A stretch of DNA of 64,000 nucleotides from positions 62,001 through 126,000 of the forward strand of contig JAHBUZ010000012.1 in the NCBI GenBank assembly GCA_019637815.1, given 5' to 3'. The notes under the pieces are model-generated. The model was not told the origin of the DNA. It worked only from the letters and a program-made list of their open reading frames with translations, and searched no databases. A program made the position numbers and the translations under genes. Each line of letters opens with the position of its first letter. Within the stretch, counting starts at the first letter, position 1. Of the stretch, positions 52,310 through 61,196 are shown piece after piece. This stretch comes from Chloroflexota bacterium. GTDB lineage: Bacteria > Chloroflexota > Limnocylindria > Limnocylindrales > CSP1-4.

Positions 52310-53938
52310 TCAGGCCTTCGAGATGGTCGCCGGACCCATCGCGGCGATGCTGACCGCCTCGTGCGACTCCCCGGTGGCCTGCCGCGTGCCGTGGGGATCG
52401 ATGGGATCCGTGCCTGCGGGTGGCAATCGGATCGCCACGTATGCCCAGATGGCGGTCGCGAACGCCATGATCGCACACAGGACCGCCACGACCTGCATGC
52501 CCGTCACGAACGAATCACGTGCGACCGTGAGCAGCGCGTCACCGAGCGCCTGGGGCAGCTCGGCCGCGGCCTCCACCGCACCGCCCAGGGTGTCCCTGGC
52601 CGCCTCGAGGATGTCCGCCGGCACACCCGCGGGCGCGTGCCCGAGCATGGTGCCGCGATACAGCGCCACGCCGATGCTGCCCATGATCGCGATGCCCAGC
52701 GAGCCACCCAGCTCGGTCGCGGTCTCGGAGATGCCCGATGCCGCACCCGCGCGCTCCGGTGGCGCGGTGCCCACGACGAGCTCCGTGGTCAGGCCGAACA
52801 CGGGGCCCAGCCCGAACGACACGATGATCGACCCCACCACCACGGACACCAGGCCGTCCGGCGAAGCCCCCGCGGTCGCCAGGACCGCGAGACCGATCGC
52901 GGTGAGCGTGAAACCGACCGCGATGATGGTGCCGGGACCGCGTCGTCGATGCAGCCACGGCACGGCGTTGGAGGCGAGGATGAACGCGGCGGCGGACGGC
53001 ACCGACCAGGCGCCCGCCTCCAGCGGCGACATGCCCAGCACGAGCTGGAGGTACTGCGCCACGAACAGGAAGTAGCCGACCATCACGAACACCGTCAGGA
53101 AGTTGACGGACAGCGCGGCGCTGAAGGCGCGGGCACGCAGCAGCCGCAGGTCGATCATGGGGTCCGCGAGTCGCAGCTGCCGCCGGACCCACGCCCAGCC
53201 GACGACGACCCCCAGCACGATCGATCCGACCGCGAGCACATCCACGCCGTCCTGGGCGATGAGCTTGAGGCCGAGGATGATCGACAGCACCGCCACCAGC
53301 GACATGCCGGCGCTCGGCAGGTCCAGTCGACCCGCCTTGGGGTCGCGGTACTCGGGCAGCACGATGGGCCCGAGCACGAGCAGCAGCACCACGACCGGGA
53401 TGGCGAGCAGGAACACGGCACCCCACCAGAAGTGCTCCAGCACGAAGCCGCCCACGAGCGGCCCGATGGCGCTGCCCGCGGAGAATGCGGACACCCAGAC
53501 CGCGATGGCACGTGACCGCTGGGCCGGGTCATGGAACATGCTGAACAGCAGCGATAGCGTGGACGGCGCGAGCGTGGCGCCAGCGACGCCGAGCAACGCC
53601 CGGCTGACGATGAGCAGCTCCGCGGTGGGCGCGGCCGCGCACAGGACGGATGCGACCCCGAACGCCGCGGCGCCGATCATGAGCAGTCGGCGTCGACCGA
53701 TGCGGTCGCCGAGGGTCCCCATCGTGATGAGGAAGCCGGCCACCATGAAGCCGTAGATGTCGATGATCCAGAGCAGCTGCGAGCTGCTGGGCTGGAGGTC
53801 GGCGCTCATGGCGGGCACGGCCAGGTGGAGGACCGTGAGGTCCATGATGTACATCAGGCAGGCGAGCGCGAGCACGCAGAGGCCCACCCAGTCACGGATG
53901 GTGGCGCGAGGGTGCATCGTGGGCTCGGCGGGTGACAT
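52310..53938 (-). CDS. DHA2-type MFS drug/metabolite exporter
   Basis: 542 residues with about 14 membrane helices. EmrB/QacA hallmarks: LDLTVLHLAVPAM-type MDLTVLHLAVPAMSADL (motif D1), GTLGDRIGRRRLLMIG (motif A), AGATLAPSTLSLL (motif C region) and a long C-terminal cytoplasmic tail. It should export a hydrophobic or cationic compound with proton antiport. Start ATG 53938 has GGAGCACCG upstream. Nothing nearby identifies the substrate; no adjacent regulator is encoded on the divergent side. Confidence 0.92.
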   Translation of the reverse strand: MSPAEPTMHPRATIRDWVGLCVLALACLMYIMDLTVLHLAVPAMSADLQPSSSQLLWIIDIYGFMVAGFLITMGTLGDRIGRRRLLMIGAAAFGVASVLCAAAPTAELLIVSRALLGVAGATLAPSTLSLLFSMFHDPAQRSRAIAVWVSAFSAGSAIGPLVGGFVLEHFWWGAVFLLAIPVVVLLLVLGPIVLPEYRDPKAGRLDLPSAGMSLVAVLSIILGLKLIAQDGVDVLAVGSIVLGVVVGWAWVRRQLRLADPMIDLRLLRARAFSAALSVNFLTVFVMVGYFLFVAQYLQLVLGMSPLEAGAWSVPSAAAFILASNAVPWLHRRRGPGTIIAVGFTLTAIGLAVLATAGASPDGLVSVVVGSIIVSFGLGPVFGLTTELVVGTAPPERAGAASGISETATELGGSLGIAIMGSIGVALYRGTMLGHAPAGVPADILEAARDTLGGAVEAAAELPQALGDALLTVARDSFVTGMQVVAVLCAIMAFATAIWAYVAIRLPPAGTDPIDPHGTRQATGESHEAVSIAAMGPATISKA

Positions 53939-54114
53939 CGGTGCTCCAGCGTGGGACGGACGGCGACGGACGTGCGGGGCACGGGCGCGATGGACCGGCC
54001 TGCGTCCGGCAGGTCCCGTGCGCGATGACCGGATGGGATGACGCCGCTGCGCGTCGCCGCGTCGTCAGGATGAGCGGTCCGGGCCGCGACAGCGACCCGG
54101 ACGGACCGTGGGTG

Positions 54115-54591
54115 TCAGGCGCCCTCGAACGCCGCGCGCAGCGACGCCAGATCGAGCTTGCCCTGGACCTTGAGCATCGCCTCGGTCACCCGGCGGGCCT
54201 TCTCGGGGTCGGGGTCGAGCATCATCCGGTCGAGCTCGACCGGTACCACCTGCCACGAGAACCCGAAGCGGTCCTTGAGCCAGCCACAGTACGAGGGCTC
54301 ACCACCCTCCACCAGCTTGTCCCAGTACTCGTCCACCTCGGCCTGCGACGCACAGGGTACGACGAGCGACACGGCTTCGCTGAAACGGAACTCGGGACCG
54401 CCATTGAGCGCCGCGATGCGCCGTCCCATCAGCTCGAAGTCGACGAGCATGACGCTGCCCGCGACCCCGGGACCGGCCTCGCCGTAGCGGGAGACCTGCA
54501 CGATGCGTGAGTCGGGGAAGATCGAGACGTAGAAGCTCGCGGCTTCCTCTGCCTGGCCGTCGAACCAGAGCATCGGATAGATGGGCTCCAT
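54115..54591 (-). CDS. VOC-superfamily protein (PhnB/3-demethylubiquinone methyltransferase-like)
   Basis: 158 residues from ATG 54591 with GAGAGGAGCC upstream. The fold signature PMLWFDGQAEEAASFYVSIFPDSRI, GSVMLVDFELMGRRIAALNGGP, and CGWLKDRFGFSWQVVP match the PhnB-like 3-demethylubiquinone-9 3-methyltransferase domain, whose members are mostly of unknown function and lack real methyltransferase activity. It is divergent from the DyP peroxidase gene with a 119-base shared control region. Confidence 0.9.
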   Translation of the reverse strand: MEPIYPMLWFDGQAEEAASFYVSIFPDSRIVQVSRYGEAGPGVAGSVMLVDFELMGRRIAALNGGPEFRFSEAVSLVVPCASQAEVDEYWDKLVEGGEPSYCGWLKDRFGFSWQVVPVELDRMMLDPDPEKARRVTEAMLKVQGKLDLASLRAAFEGA

Positions 54592-54685
54592 GGGATGGCT
54601 CCTCTCGTTGGGACCTGATCGGTGGATATCCATCTGACTGCGGTCGGCGGCACGATCCATCGCTCCGGCGCGCGTCCGGCCCGCG

Positions 54686-54691
54686 TACCAT
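54686..54691 (+). promoter_or_regulatory. -10 element of DyP peroxidase gene
   Basis: TACCAT with the start codon 19 bases downstream behind a GGCAGGAGG ribosome site, so a short-leader rather than leaderless mRNA. Confidence 0.5.
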
Positions 54692-54710
54692 CGCGGCAGG
54701 AGGACACACG

Positions 54711-55637
54711 GTGGGCGTCGACACACCCCAGGTGGGCATCTTCGCACTCGGCACGGCGTCCCACGCCTGGCTCGAGCTGGATCTCGTCGCAGGGGTGGAC
54801 CCGGTCGCTGCCGTCGCCCGTGTGGCCGCGATGCGCGAGCCGCGCACCACGATCGGTGGCGTCAACCTCGTCGCGGGCTTCCGGCCGGAGCTGTGGGCAC
54901 ACGTCGCGCCCGACGCGGCACCCGCTGGGGTCCACGGCTTCGAGGCACCCATCGACGGTCCGACGGGCATCCACATGCCCGCCACGCAGCACGATGTGGT
55001 GCTGTGGCTGACGGGCGCCGCCTATGACGTGGTGTTCGACCTGTCCCGTGCCGCGGTCGTGGCACTGGCGGGTGTCGCGCGGCTCGCCCACGAGATGGTC
55101 GGCTGGCCGTACCACCGTGACCTGGATCTCACCGGATTCATCGACGGCACGGAGAACCCCACCATCATCGAGGCCACGGATGCGGCCGTCATCCCGTCCG
55201 GCACCCCCGGCGCCGGCGGCTCGGTGCTGCTGCTCCAGCAATGGGAGCACGACGCCATCGCCTGGGAGCGGCTGCCGATCGCGGAGCAGGAGTCGATCAT
55301 CGGTCGTCGGAAGGCGGACAGCACGGAGATCGACCCGTCACCACCCGGCTCGCACGTGGCGAGCACCGACCAGGACCGGTTCGGCACGATCCTGCGCCGC
55401 AACATCCCGTACGGGACGCTCTCGCAGCACGGCACCGTCTTCGTGGGCTTCTGCCGGGAGCAGGGCCCGCTGGAGACGATGCTCCGGAGCATGGCCGGAC
55501 TGTCCGGCACGCCCGCCGATCGATTGACGGACATGACCCACGCGGTCACCGGCAGCTACTACGTGATCCCCGCCGCCGACCGACTGGCCAGGGTGTCCGC
55601 GACGACCGATGGCGAGGGCGCCCGCCTGACGACCTGA
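54711..55637 (+). CDS. DyP-type heme peroxidase
   Basis: 308 residues from GTG 54711, chosen by the GCAGGAGGAC ribosome site 8 bases before. Family motifs: GFIDGTENPT (GxxDG, distal Asp), GSHVASTDQDRFG (likely proximal heme His), ILRRNIPYG (distal Arg) and HAVTGSYYVIP. No Tat or Sec signal, so cytoplasmic or encapsulated; no encapsulin gene is in view and the C-terminus (GEGARLTT) is not a clear cargo tag. It would oxidise dyes, lignin-like phenols or porphyrins with hydrogen peroxide. Confidence 0.93.
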   Translation: MGVDTPQVGIFALGTASHAWLELDLVAGVDPVAAVARVAAMREPRTTIGGVNLVAGFRPELWAHVAPDAAPAGVHGFEAPIDGPTGIHMPATQHDVVLWLTGAAYDVVFDLSRAAVVALAGVARLAHEMVGWPYHRDLDLTGFIDGTENPTIIEATDAAVIPSGTPGAGGSVLLLQQWEHDAIAWERLPIAEQESIIGRRKADSTEIDPSPPGSHVASTDQDRFGTILRRNIPYGTLSQHGTVFVGFCREQGPLETMLRSMAGLSGTPADRLTDMTHAVTGSYYVIPAADRLARVSATTDGEGARLTT

Positions 55638-55664
55638 CGAGGCGGTCGACCTGGACGCCGAGCG

Positions 55665-57014
55665 TCAGCCGGTGAGTGCCTGGTCGAGGTCCGCGATGAG
55701 GTCCGCGGCGGTCTCGAGACCCACCGAGATGCGGATGACGTCGTTGCCCGCACCCGCCGCCGTGCGCTGCTCGTCGGTGAGCTGCCGATGCGTCGTGGAG
55801 GCGGGGTGGATGATGAGGCTACGCGTGTCGCCCACGTTGGCGAGGTGGGACCACAGCTCCACGCCCTCGACCAGCCGCACGCCGGCCTCGTAGCCGCCGG
55901 TGAGGCCGAACGTGAACACCGATCCCGCGCCATCGGGCAGGTAGCGCGCGGCGCGTGCATGCGACTCGTGGTCCTCGAGCCCCGGATACGAGACCCACGC
56001 GACGGCCGGGTGCGCGGCGAGGTACCGGGCCACGGCCTCCGCGTTGCGGACGTGGCGCTCCATGCGCAGCGGCAGCGTCTCGATGCCCGTGAGGATGTGG
56101 AACGCGTTCGTGGGCGAGAGTGCCGGCCCCAGGTCGCGCAGGGCGACCGCGCGTGCCTTCATCGTGAACCCGAAGTCCCCGAACGTCTCGTGGAAGGTCA
56201 GCCCGTGATAGGCCGGATCGGGTCGGCTGAGGCCCGGGTATCGGTCGTCGGCGGACCAGTCGAATCGGCCGGATTCCACGACCACACCACCCATCGACGT
56301 GCCGTGCCCGCCCAGGAACTTGGTCATGGAGTGGATGACGATGTCCGCGCCCCACTCGAACGGCCGGCACAGGATGGGGCTGGCCATCGTGTTGTCCACG
56401 ACGAGCGGGATGTGGTGCTCCCGCGCGACCCTCGCGAGCATGGCCAGATCAGCGACCACCGCCGCGGGATTGGACAGGCTCTCCGTGAACAGCAGCCGGG
56501 TGCGCGGCGTGATCGCGGCACGCACCTCCGCCTCGTCCCGGGGATCCACGAGGGTCCCCTGCCAGCCCAGGCGCGGGAACGTGTGGCTCAGCTGGGTGAG
56601 CGAGCCGCCGTACAGGAACCGTGACCCCACGAAGTGGTCGCCCGGTTCGAGGAGCGTGTAGAACGCGACGAGCTGGGCCGCGTGGCCGGACGCCACCGCC
56701 ACCGCACCACGACCACCCTCGAGGCTCGCGACGCGTGCCTCCAGCGCTGCCACCGTGGGGTTGGTGATGCGGCTGTAGATGTAGCCGAAGGTCTGGAGGT
56801 CGAACAGGGAAGCCGCGTGGTCCGCGTCCTCGAACACGTACGCGGTGGTCTGGAAGATGGGCACGTTGCGGGCGCCCGTGACCGGCTCGGGCGGGCTGCC
56901 CGCATGGATGGAGCGAGTCTCGATGCCGTAGCGGGAACGGCGGGCAGGCTCGGGGGTCTCGCTCGAGTCGAGCGGAGGCTGCTCGCCGATCCCAGGCTGG
57001 GGCGTGTCGCTCAT
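55665..57014 (-). CDS. metY: O-acetylhomoserine sulfhydrylase-type PLP enzyme
   Basis: 449 residues from ATG 57014, overlapping the upstream stop by 4 bases. Cys/Met-metabolism PLP fold: IFQTTAYVFEDADHAASLF, YSRITNPTVAALEARVASLE, GGRGAVAVASGHAAQ, NTMASPILCRP and the PLP Lys in HSMTKFLGGHGTS; the C-terminal SVGLETAADLIADLDQAL is typical. It would make homocysteine from O-acetylhomoserine and sulfide. Coupling to a CoA-binding protein and closeness to a sulfonate-type transporter fit sulfur assimilation. Confidence 0.92.
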   Translation of the reverse strand: MSDTPQPGIGEQPPLDSSETPEPARRSRYGIETRSIHAGSPPEPVTGARNVPIFQTTAYVFEDADHAASLFDLQTFGYIYSRITNPTVAALEARVASLEGGRGAVAVASGHAAQLVAFYTLLEPGDHFVGSRFLYGGSLTQLSHTFPRLGWQGTLVDPRDEAEVRAAITPRTRLLFTESLSNPAAVVADLAMLARVAREHHIPLVVDNTMASPILCRPFEWGADIVIHSMTKFLGGHGTSMGGVVVESGRFDWSADDRYPGLSRPDPAYHGLTFHETFGDFGFTMKARAVALRDLGPALSPTNAFHILTGIETLPLRMERHVRNAEAVARYLAAHPAVAWVSYPGLEDHESHARAARYLPDGAGSVFTFGLTGGYEAGVRLVEGVELWSHLANVGDTRSLIIHPASTTHRQLTDEQRTAAGAGNDVIRISVGLETAADLIADLDQALTG

Positions 57015-57574
57015 CCGAGGAGCGCCTGGCGCTTGCTGGTGATGCGGTCGCCGTTGATGCCGCTCCACGCGAGCTCACCGGAGAGCCGGCCGTACTCGAT
57101 CTTCATGCACCGGTCCTGGACCACGGTGAGGCCCGCCGCCTCGGCCGTGACCGCTGCGATGTCATTGCGGATACCCAGCTGCATCCAGACCACCTTCGCG
57201 CCGATGGCGATCGCCGCATCCACGATGCCCGGCACGGCGTCCGGTCGGCGGAACACGTCCACCACGTCCACGGGCTCCGTGATGTCACGCAGGTCCGCGA
57301 CGACCGGCTCACCCAGGATCGCCTGGCCGACCGCGACCGGATTGACCGGGATGACCCGATAGCCCTTGCGCTGGAGGTACTTCATCACGAAGTAGCTCGG
57401 CCGCATGGGATTGGGGCTGGCGCCCACCATCGCGACCGTGCGGGCGCTGCGATAGATGCCCACGAGCAGGTCGTCGGCGTACTCGCCGGCCACCCCTGGC
57501 ACGGCACACGAGGGATCGGCGGGATCGCACGCGAGACCCGGGTCGGCCTCGAGCATCCGGATGGGACTGGTCAT
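57011..57574 (-). CDS. CoA-binding domain protein (YccU-like)
   Basis: 187 residues from ATG 57574, with TACCAT 7 bases upstream (leaderless). A Rossmann CoA_binding_2 domain: SARTVAMVGASPNPMRPSYF, MKYLQRKGYRVIPVNP, DVVDVFRRPDAVPGIVDAAI and GAKVVWMQLGIRNDIA. Family members bind CoA or NAD-like ligands and have no known reaction. An N-terminal 40-residue extension contains two Cys (GLACDPADPSCAV) and the C-terminus a further CMKIEYGRL. It is first in an operon with metY; a regulatory link to sulfur or CoA status is possible. Confidence 0.88.
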   Translation of the reverse strand: MTSPIRMLEADPGLACDPADPSCAVPGVAGEYADDLLVGIYRSARTVAMVGASPNPMRPSYFVMKYLQRKGYRVIPVNPVAVGQAILGEPVVADLRDITEPVDVVDVFRRPDAVPGIVDAAIAIGAKVVWMQLGIRNDIAAVTAEAAGLTVVQDRCMKIEYGRLSGELAWSGINGDRITSKRQALLG

Positions 57575-57581
57575 GACCTCG

Positions 57582-57587
57582 ATGGTA
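57582..57587 (-). promoter_or_regulatory. -10 element of CoA-binding/metY operon
   Basis: TACCAT on the minus strand, 7 bases before ATG 57574. Confidence 0.6.
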
Positions 57588-57641
57588 GGGCTCCGGAGCG
57601 GAACAGGCGGGCCGGAGGCATCGAGCGCACGCCCGGTGTCA

Positions 57642-58556
57642 TCAGGTCCACCGACGGACGGCCCAGCGCTCGAACACGCCAAGGAGCGAGTCGGTCGTCT
57701 TGCCGATGATCGCGAGCAGCACGATGGCCAGCAGGAGTCGATCGACCCGGCCGTTGTTGGAGGAATCCGAGAGCAGGAAGCCGAGCCCCGCGGACGCGCC
57801 GAGGAGCTCCGCCGCGACCAGGAACAGCCACGACTGCGCGAGCGCGAGCCGGAGCCCCGAGATGACCGAGGGCAGCACCGCGGGCAGCTGGACCGTGGTG
57901 AAGAGCCGGAAGCCACGGAGGCCGAACGCCCTCCCCGCCTCCACGAGATGCCGGTCGACATGCCGGAGCGCCGCCGAGACCATGGTGTAGACCGGGAAGA
58001 AGGCGCCGATGGCGATGAGCGTGATCTTCGACTGCTCGCCGAGCTTGAGCCACAGGATGAGCAGCGGGATCCAGGCGAGTGATGGGACGGCCCGGATCGC
58101 TCCGAGCGTGGACCCGAAGAACGTCTCCCACGTCTTCGACAGTCCGGTGATGGCACCCAGCAGCAGGCCCAGCGAGGCACCGATGGCGAACCCGATGATC
58201 ACCCGCTGCGTGGAGATGCCGACGTAGGTCGCGAGGAGACCGCGCTCGAACAGGTCGAGCGCCGCGTTCCAGACCATCGTGGGCGACGGCAGCTGGGAGA
58301 TGGGGAACCAGCCGAGCGACGTGGAGAGCTGCCAGAACCCGAGGATGGCGAGTGGCAGCGCGACGGCGATCGCGATGCGCACGGATCGACGGGAGGTGAG
58401 CGCGCTGGCGCCCACCTCCGGGCCAGCGGCGAGCCCCGGTCCCCCGGGAGCCCGCTGCTGGAGCTCGACGTCCAGCCGCTGTCGATCGGCGTCCAGGAGG
58501 TAGGCCCTCCCTGGATCGAGACCGGCCACGGTCAGGTCGCCTGCAGGCCCTGTCAC
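57642..58556 (-). CDS. Sulfonate/taurine/nitrate-type ABC transporter permease
   Basis: 304 residues. After a 58-residue hydrophilic N-terminus there are six membrane helices and the SsuC/TauC loop AGRAFGLRGFRLFTTVQLPA followed by VLPSVISGLRLALAQSWLFLVAAEL. ATGA overlap with the binding-protein gene, last in the ssuBAC-type operon. Substrate by context: an organosulfonate. No SsuD monooxygenase is nearby. Confidence 0.9.
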   Translation of the reverse strand: MTGPAGDLTVAGLDPGRAYLLDADRQRLDVELQQRAPGGPGLAAGPEVGASALTSRRSVRIAIAVALPLAILGFWQLSTSLGWFPISQLPSPTMVWNAALDLFERGLLATYVGISTQRVIIGFAIGASLGLLLGAITGLSKTWETFFGSTLGAIRAVPSLAWIPLLILWLKLGEQSKITLIAIGAFFPVYTMVSAALRHVDRHLVEAGRAFGLRGFRLFTTVQLPAVLPSVISGLRLALAQSWLFLVAAELLGASAGLGFLLSDSSNNGRVDRLLLAIVLLAIIGKTTDSLLGVFERWAVRRWT

Positions 58557-59611
58557 GGCACTCGTGCCGGATCGGCCTGGGTCGCGAATGTCGGCTCGAT
58601 GATCGTGGCGAGCGCCGCGTCGATGTCCGCCTGGCTGGGCACATCACCCGACTCCACGAAGATCGGGCCGATCTTCTGGAGCACCGCCACCTGTGCCTCA
58701 CCCGGCACGTTATCCACGTCGAGGTTCGAGCGCTCCGCGATCACCTTGGCCGCGACGGCGACGTCGAGCCCCGCCACCTCGGCGAGGATGGCCGCCGTCT
58801 CGTCTGGGTGCTCGAGGGCCCAGGCACGCGCCTTCTCGTACGTGTCCACGACGGTCTGGGCGACATCCGGTCGCTCGGCCAGGAACGACTCCGTGGCATT
58901 GAGGAAGCCGTAGCTGTTGAAGCCGACGTTGCGGTAGAGCAGCTTCGCCCCGGCCGCCTCCGCGCCCGCCATGATCGGATCGAGACCCGCCCAGGCCTCC
59001 ACCGAGCCGTTCTGGAGCGCCGACCAGCCGTCCGCATGCTGGAGGTTCTGGACGGTCACCGCATCGAGCGGCACGCCCGCCTCCTCCAGCGACTGGAGCA
59101 GGAAGAAGTACGGATCGGTGCCCTTGGTCGCGGCGATGTTCCGGCCCGCGAGATCCGCCACGGACGTGATGGGCGAGTCCCCGGGCACCACGAGGGCCGC
59201 CCACTCGGGCTGGGAGTAGAGGTCGATGACCTTGATGGGCGAGCCGTTGCTGCGCGCGAGGAGCGCCGCGGAGCCCGCCGTGGAGCCGACGTCGATGGCA
59301 CCCGCGCGGAGGGCCTCGTTGGCCCTGTTGGAGCCGGCGGACTGGATCCAGTTGACCGCCACCCCCCGATCGGCGAGCGCGGCCTCCAGTAGGCCCTGCT
59401 CCTTGATGATCAGGCTCAGCGGGTTGTACGTCGCGAAGTCGATGTTGAGCGTGCCGCCCTGGGTGAGCGGATAGGGGTTCGGGGCGGCCTCGCCGGTCGA
59501 GGCATCGCTCGCGGCCGGTGACTGTGCCGCGGCGCTCGTGGCGACCGCGAGCAGGCTGATAGCGAGGACACCCGCGATGCCGGTGCGGGAGCGCTGATGA
59601 TGTCGGGACAT
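58553..59611 (-). CDS. Sulfonate-type ABC transporter solute-binding protein
   Basis: 352 residues from ATG 59611 with CCGGAGGACCC upstream. Signal peptide GIAGVLAISLLAVATSAAAQ. NMT1/SsuA fold: LNIDFATYNPLSLIIKEQGLLEAALADRG, AGAIDVGSTAGSAALLARSNG, NIAATKGTDPYFFLLQSLEEAG and AWAGLDPIMA. This family binds sulfonates, nitrate, taurine or thiamine precursors; the GTxG-like TKGTDPYFFL region and neighbours favour sulfonates. Confidence 0.9.
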   Translation of the reverse strand: MSRHHQRSRTGIAGVLAISLLAVATSAAAQSPAASDASTGEAAPNPYPLTQGGTLNIDFATYNPLSLIIKEQGLLEAALADRGVAVNWIQSAGSNRANEALRAGAIDVGSTAGSAALLARSNGSPIKVIDLYSQPEWAALVVPGDSPITSVADLAGRNIAATKGTDPYFFLLQSLEEAGVPLDAVTVQNLQHADGWSALQNGSVEAWAGLDPIMAGAEAAGAKLLYRNVGFNSYGFLNATESFLAERPDVAQTVVDTYEKARAWALEHPDETAAILAEVAGLDVAVAAKVIAERSNLDVDNVPGEAQVAVLQKIGPIFVESGDVPSQADIDAALATIIEPTFATQADPARVP

Positions 59612-59643
59612 GGGTCCTCCGGGGTCGTATGGGGGTCAGGTTG

Positions 59644-60546
<903 letters not shown>

Positions 60547-60621
60547 GGGCCCTGGGATCCTCCGGGTACGTCGTGGTCCGAACGTCCCGGGCCCGTCTGG
60601 CGGTGATCCCGTGGAGCCTGC

Positions 60622-60658
60622 AGAAGACACAAACGCCGCAGTCCGTCTGGACTGCGGC
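60622..60658 (-). terminator. Attenuator-like hairpin in leader of sulfonate-type operon
   Basis: On the minus strand GCCGCAGTCC-AGAC-GGACTGCGGC (60658 to 60635) forms a perfect 10-bp stem with a 4-base loop and is followed by GTTTGTGTCTTCTG, a T-rich run. It lies 76 bases upstream of the ATPase ATG and downstream of the likely promoter, the place of a transcription attenuator. It is 540 bases beyond the previous minus-strand gene, too far to be its normal terminator. Confidence 0.6.
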
Positions 60659-60702
60659 CCCGGGACCGGCTCCTGGTCCCCCGCCCTGCTCTGGCGCGCG
60701 AC

Positions 60703-60747
60703 CTACAGCCCTGTCTTCCCTCCAAGGGGCCGCCAGGGCATACACAT
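60703..60747 (-). CDS. Possible leader peptide, 14 residues
   Basis: ATG 60747 to TAG 60703 encodes MCMPWRPLGGKTGL, with a Cys at position 2. It lies between the -10 candidate and the attenuator-like hairpin. A second frame opens at GTG 60745 and reads through the hairpin with three Cys codons close together (DCGVCVFC). Either could serve as sensor of charged tRNA-Cys; both may be chance. Confidence 0.25.
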   Translation of the reverse strand: MCMPWRPLGGKTGL

Positions 60748-60775
60748 GTCGATGCGCAGCGCGTTCACGGGCGGA

Positions 60776-60781
60776 ACCATA
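60776..60781 (-). promoter_or_regulatory. Possible -10 of the sulfonate-type operon
   Basis: TATGGT on the minus strand, implying a leader of roughly 220 bases that contains the attenuator-like hairpin. No clear -35. Confidence 0.35.
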
Positions 60782-61097
60782 CGCGACCCGTCCGGGATCG
60801 TCCAGTTGCGGATCGGTGACGAGAGTCGGGACCGAGGCGTGTGACCTGCGACCGTGCCGCCACGGCGGGGATGTGGCGCTTCCGCGGCAGTGCTCTCCCC
60901 GGCCGCGTTCGGCGACGCCGCCACGAAGGACCTGGCCGATCGATCCGACTGGCTGACCACGAGACGCCTGCGCCCGGGTCGTTCGCCCGTGCCCACGCTC
61001 GGCCGGATCGCCGATCGCCCGACCAGTGGGGATCTGGCCAGGAAGTGGACCGAACCGGGCGCCAGGTGCTCGACCAGTGCGCTCGATCGGCCTGGAT

Positions 61098-61183
61098 CGT
61101 TCGGGCGAGCTGCCGGCGCCGTTCGGGCGAGCTGCCGGCGCCGTTCGGGCGAGCTGCCGGCGCCGCCCGAGCGAGCTGCCGCC
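61098..61183. repeat. 22-bp tandem repeat, three perfect copies plus one degenerate
   Basis: The unit CGTTCGGGCGAGCTGCCGGC plus GC repeats exactly at 61098-61119, 61120-61141 and 61142-61163; a fourth changed copy runs to about 61183. It ends 13 bases after the stop codon of the SLC13-type gene (minus strand) and is a likely variable-number locus. Confidence 0.9.
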
Positions 61184-61196
61184 AGCCGGTCGCCGC

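Larger units (their letters stand above)
60547..61097. other. Intergenic region upstream of the sulfonate-type operon
   Basis: About 550 bases without a convincing gene. It holds a minus-strand -10 candidate, a terminator-like hairpin with a T-rich flank and short upstream reading frames (listed separately). The rest (60840-61097) shows nothing I can interpret; the tandem repeat begins at 61098. Confidence 0.6.

Noticed and set aside
60622..60800. Known riboswitch (SAM-I, cobalamin, TPP) before the sulfonate-type operon
   Set aside because: I could not find the conserved cores by eye. Only the terminator-like stem and T-run are supported. An Rfam covariance search would decide.
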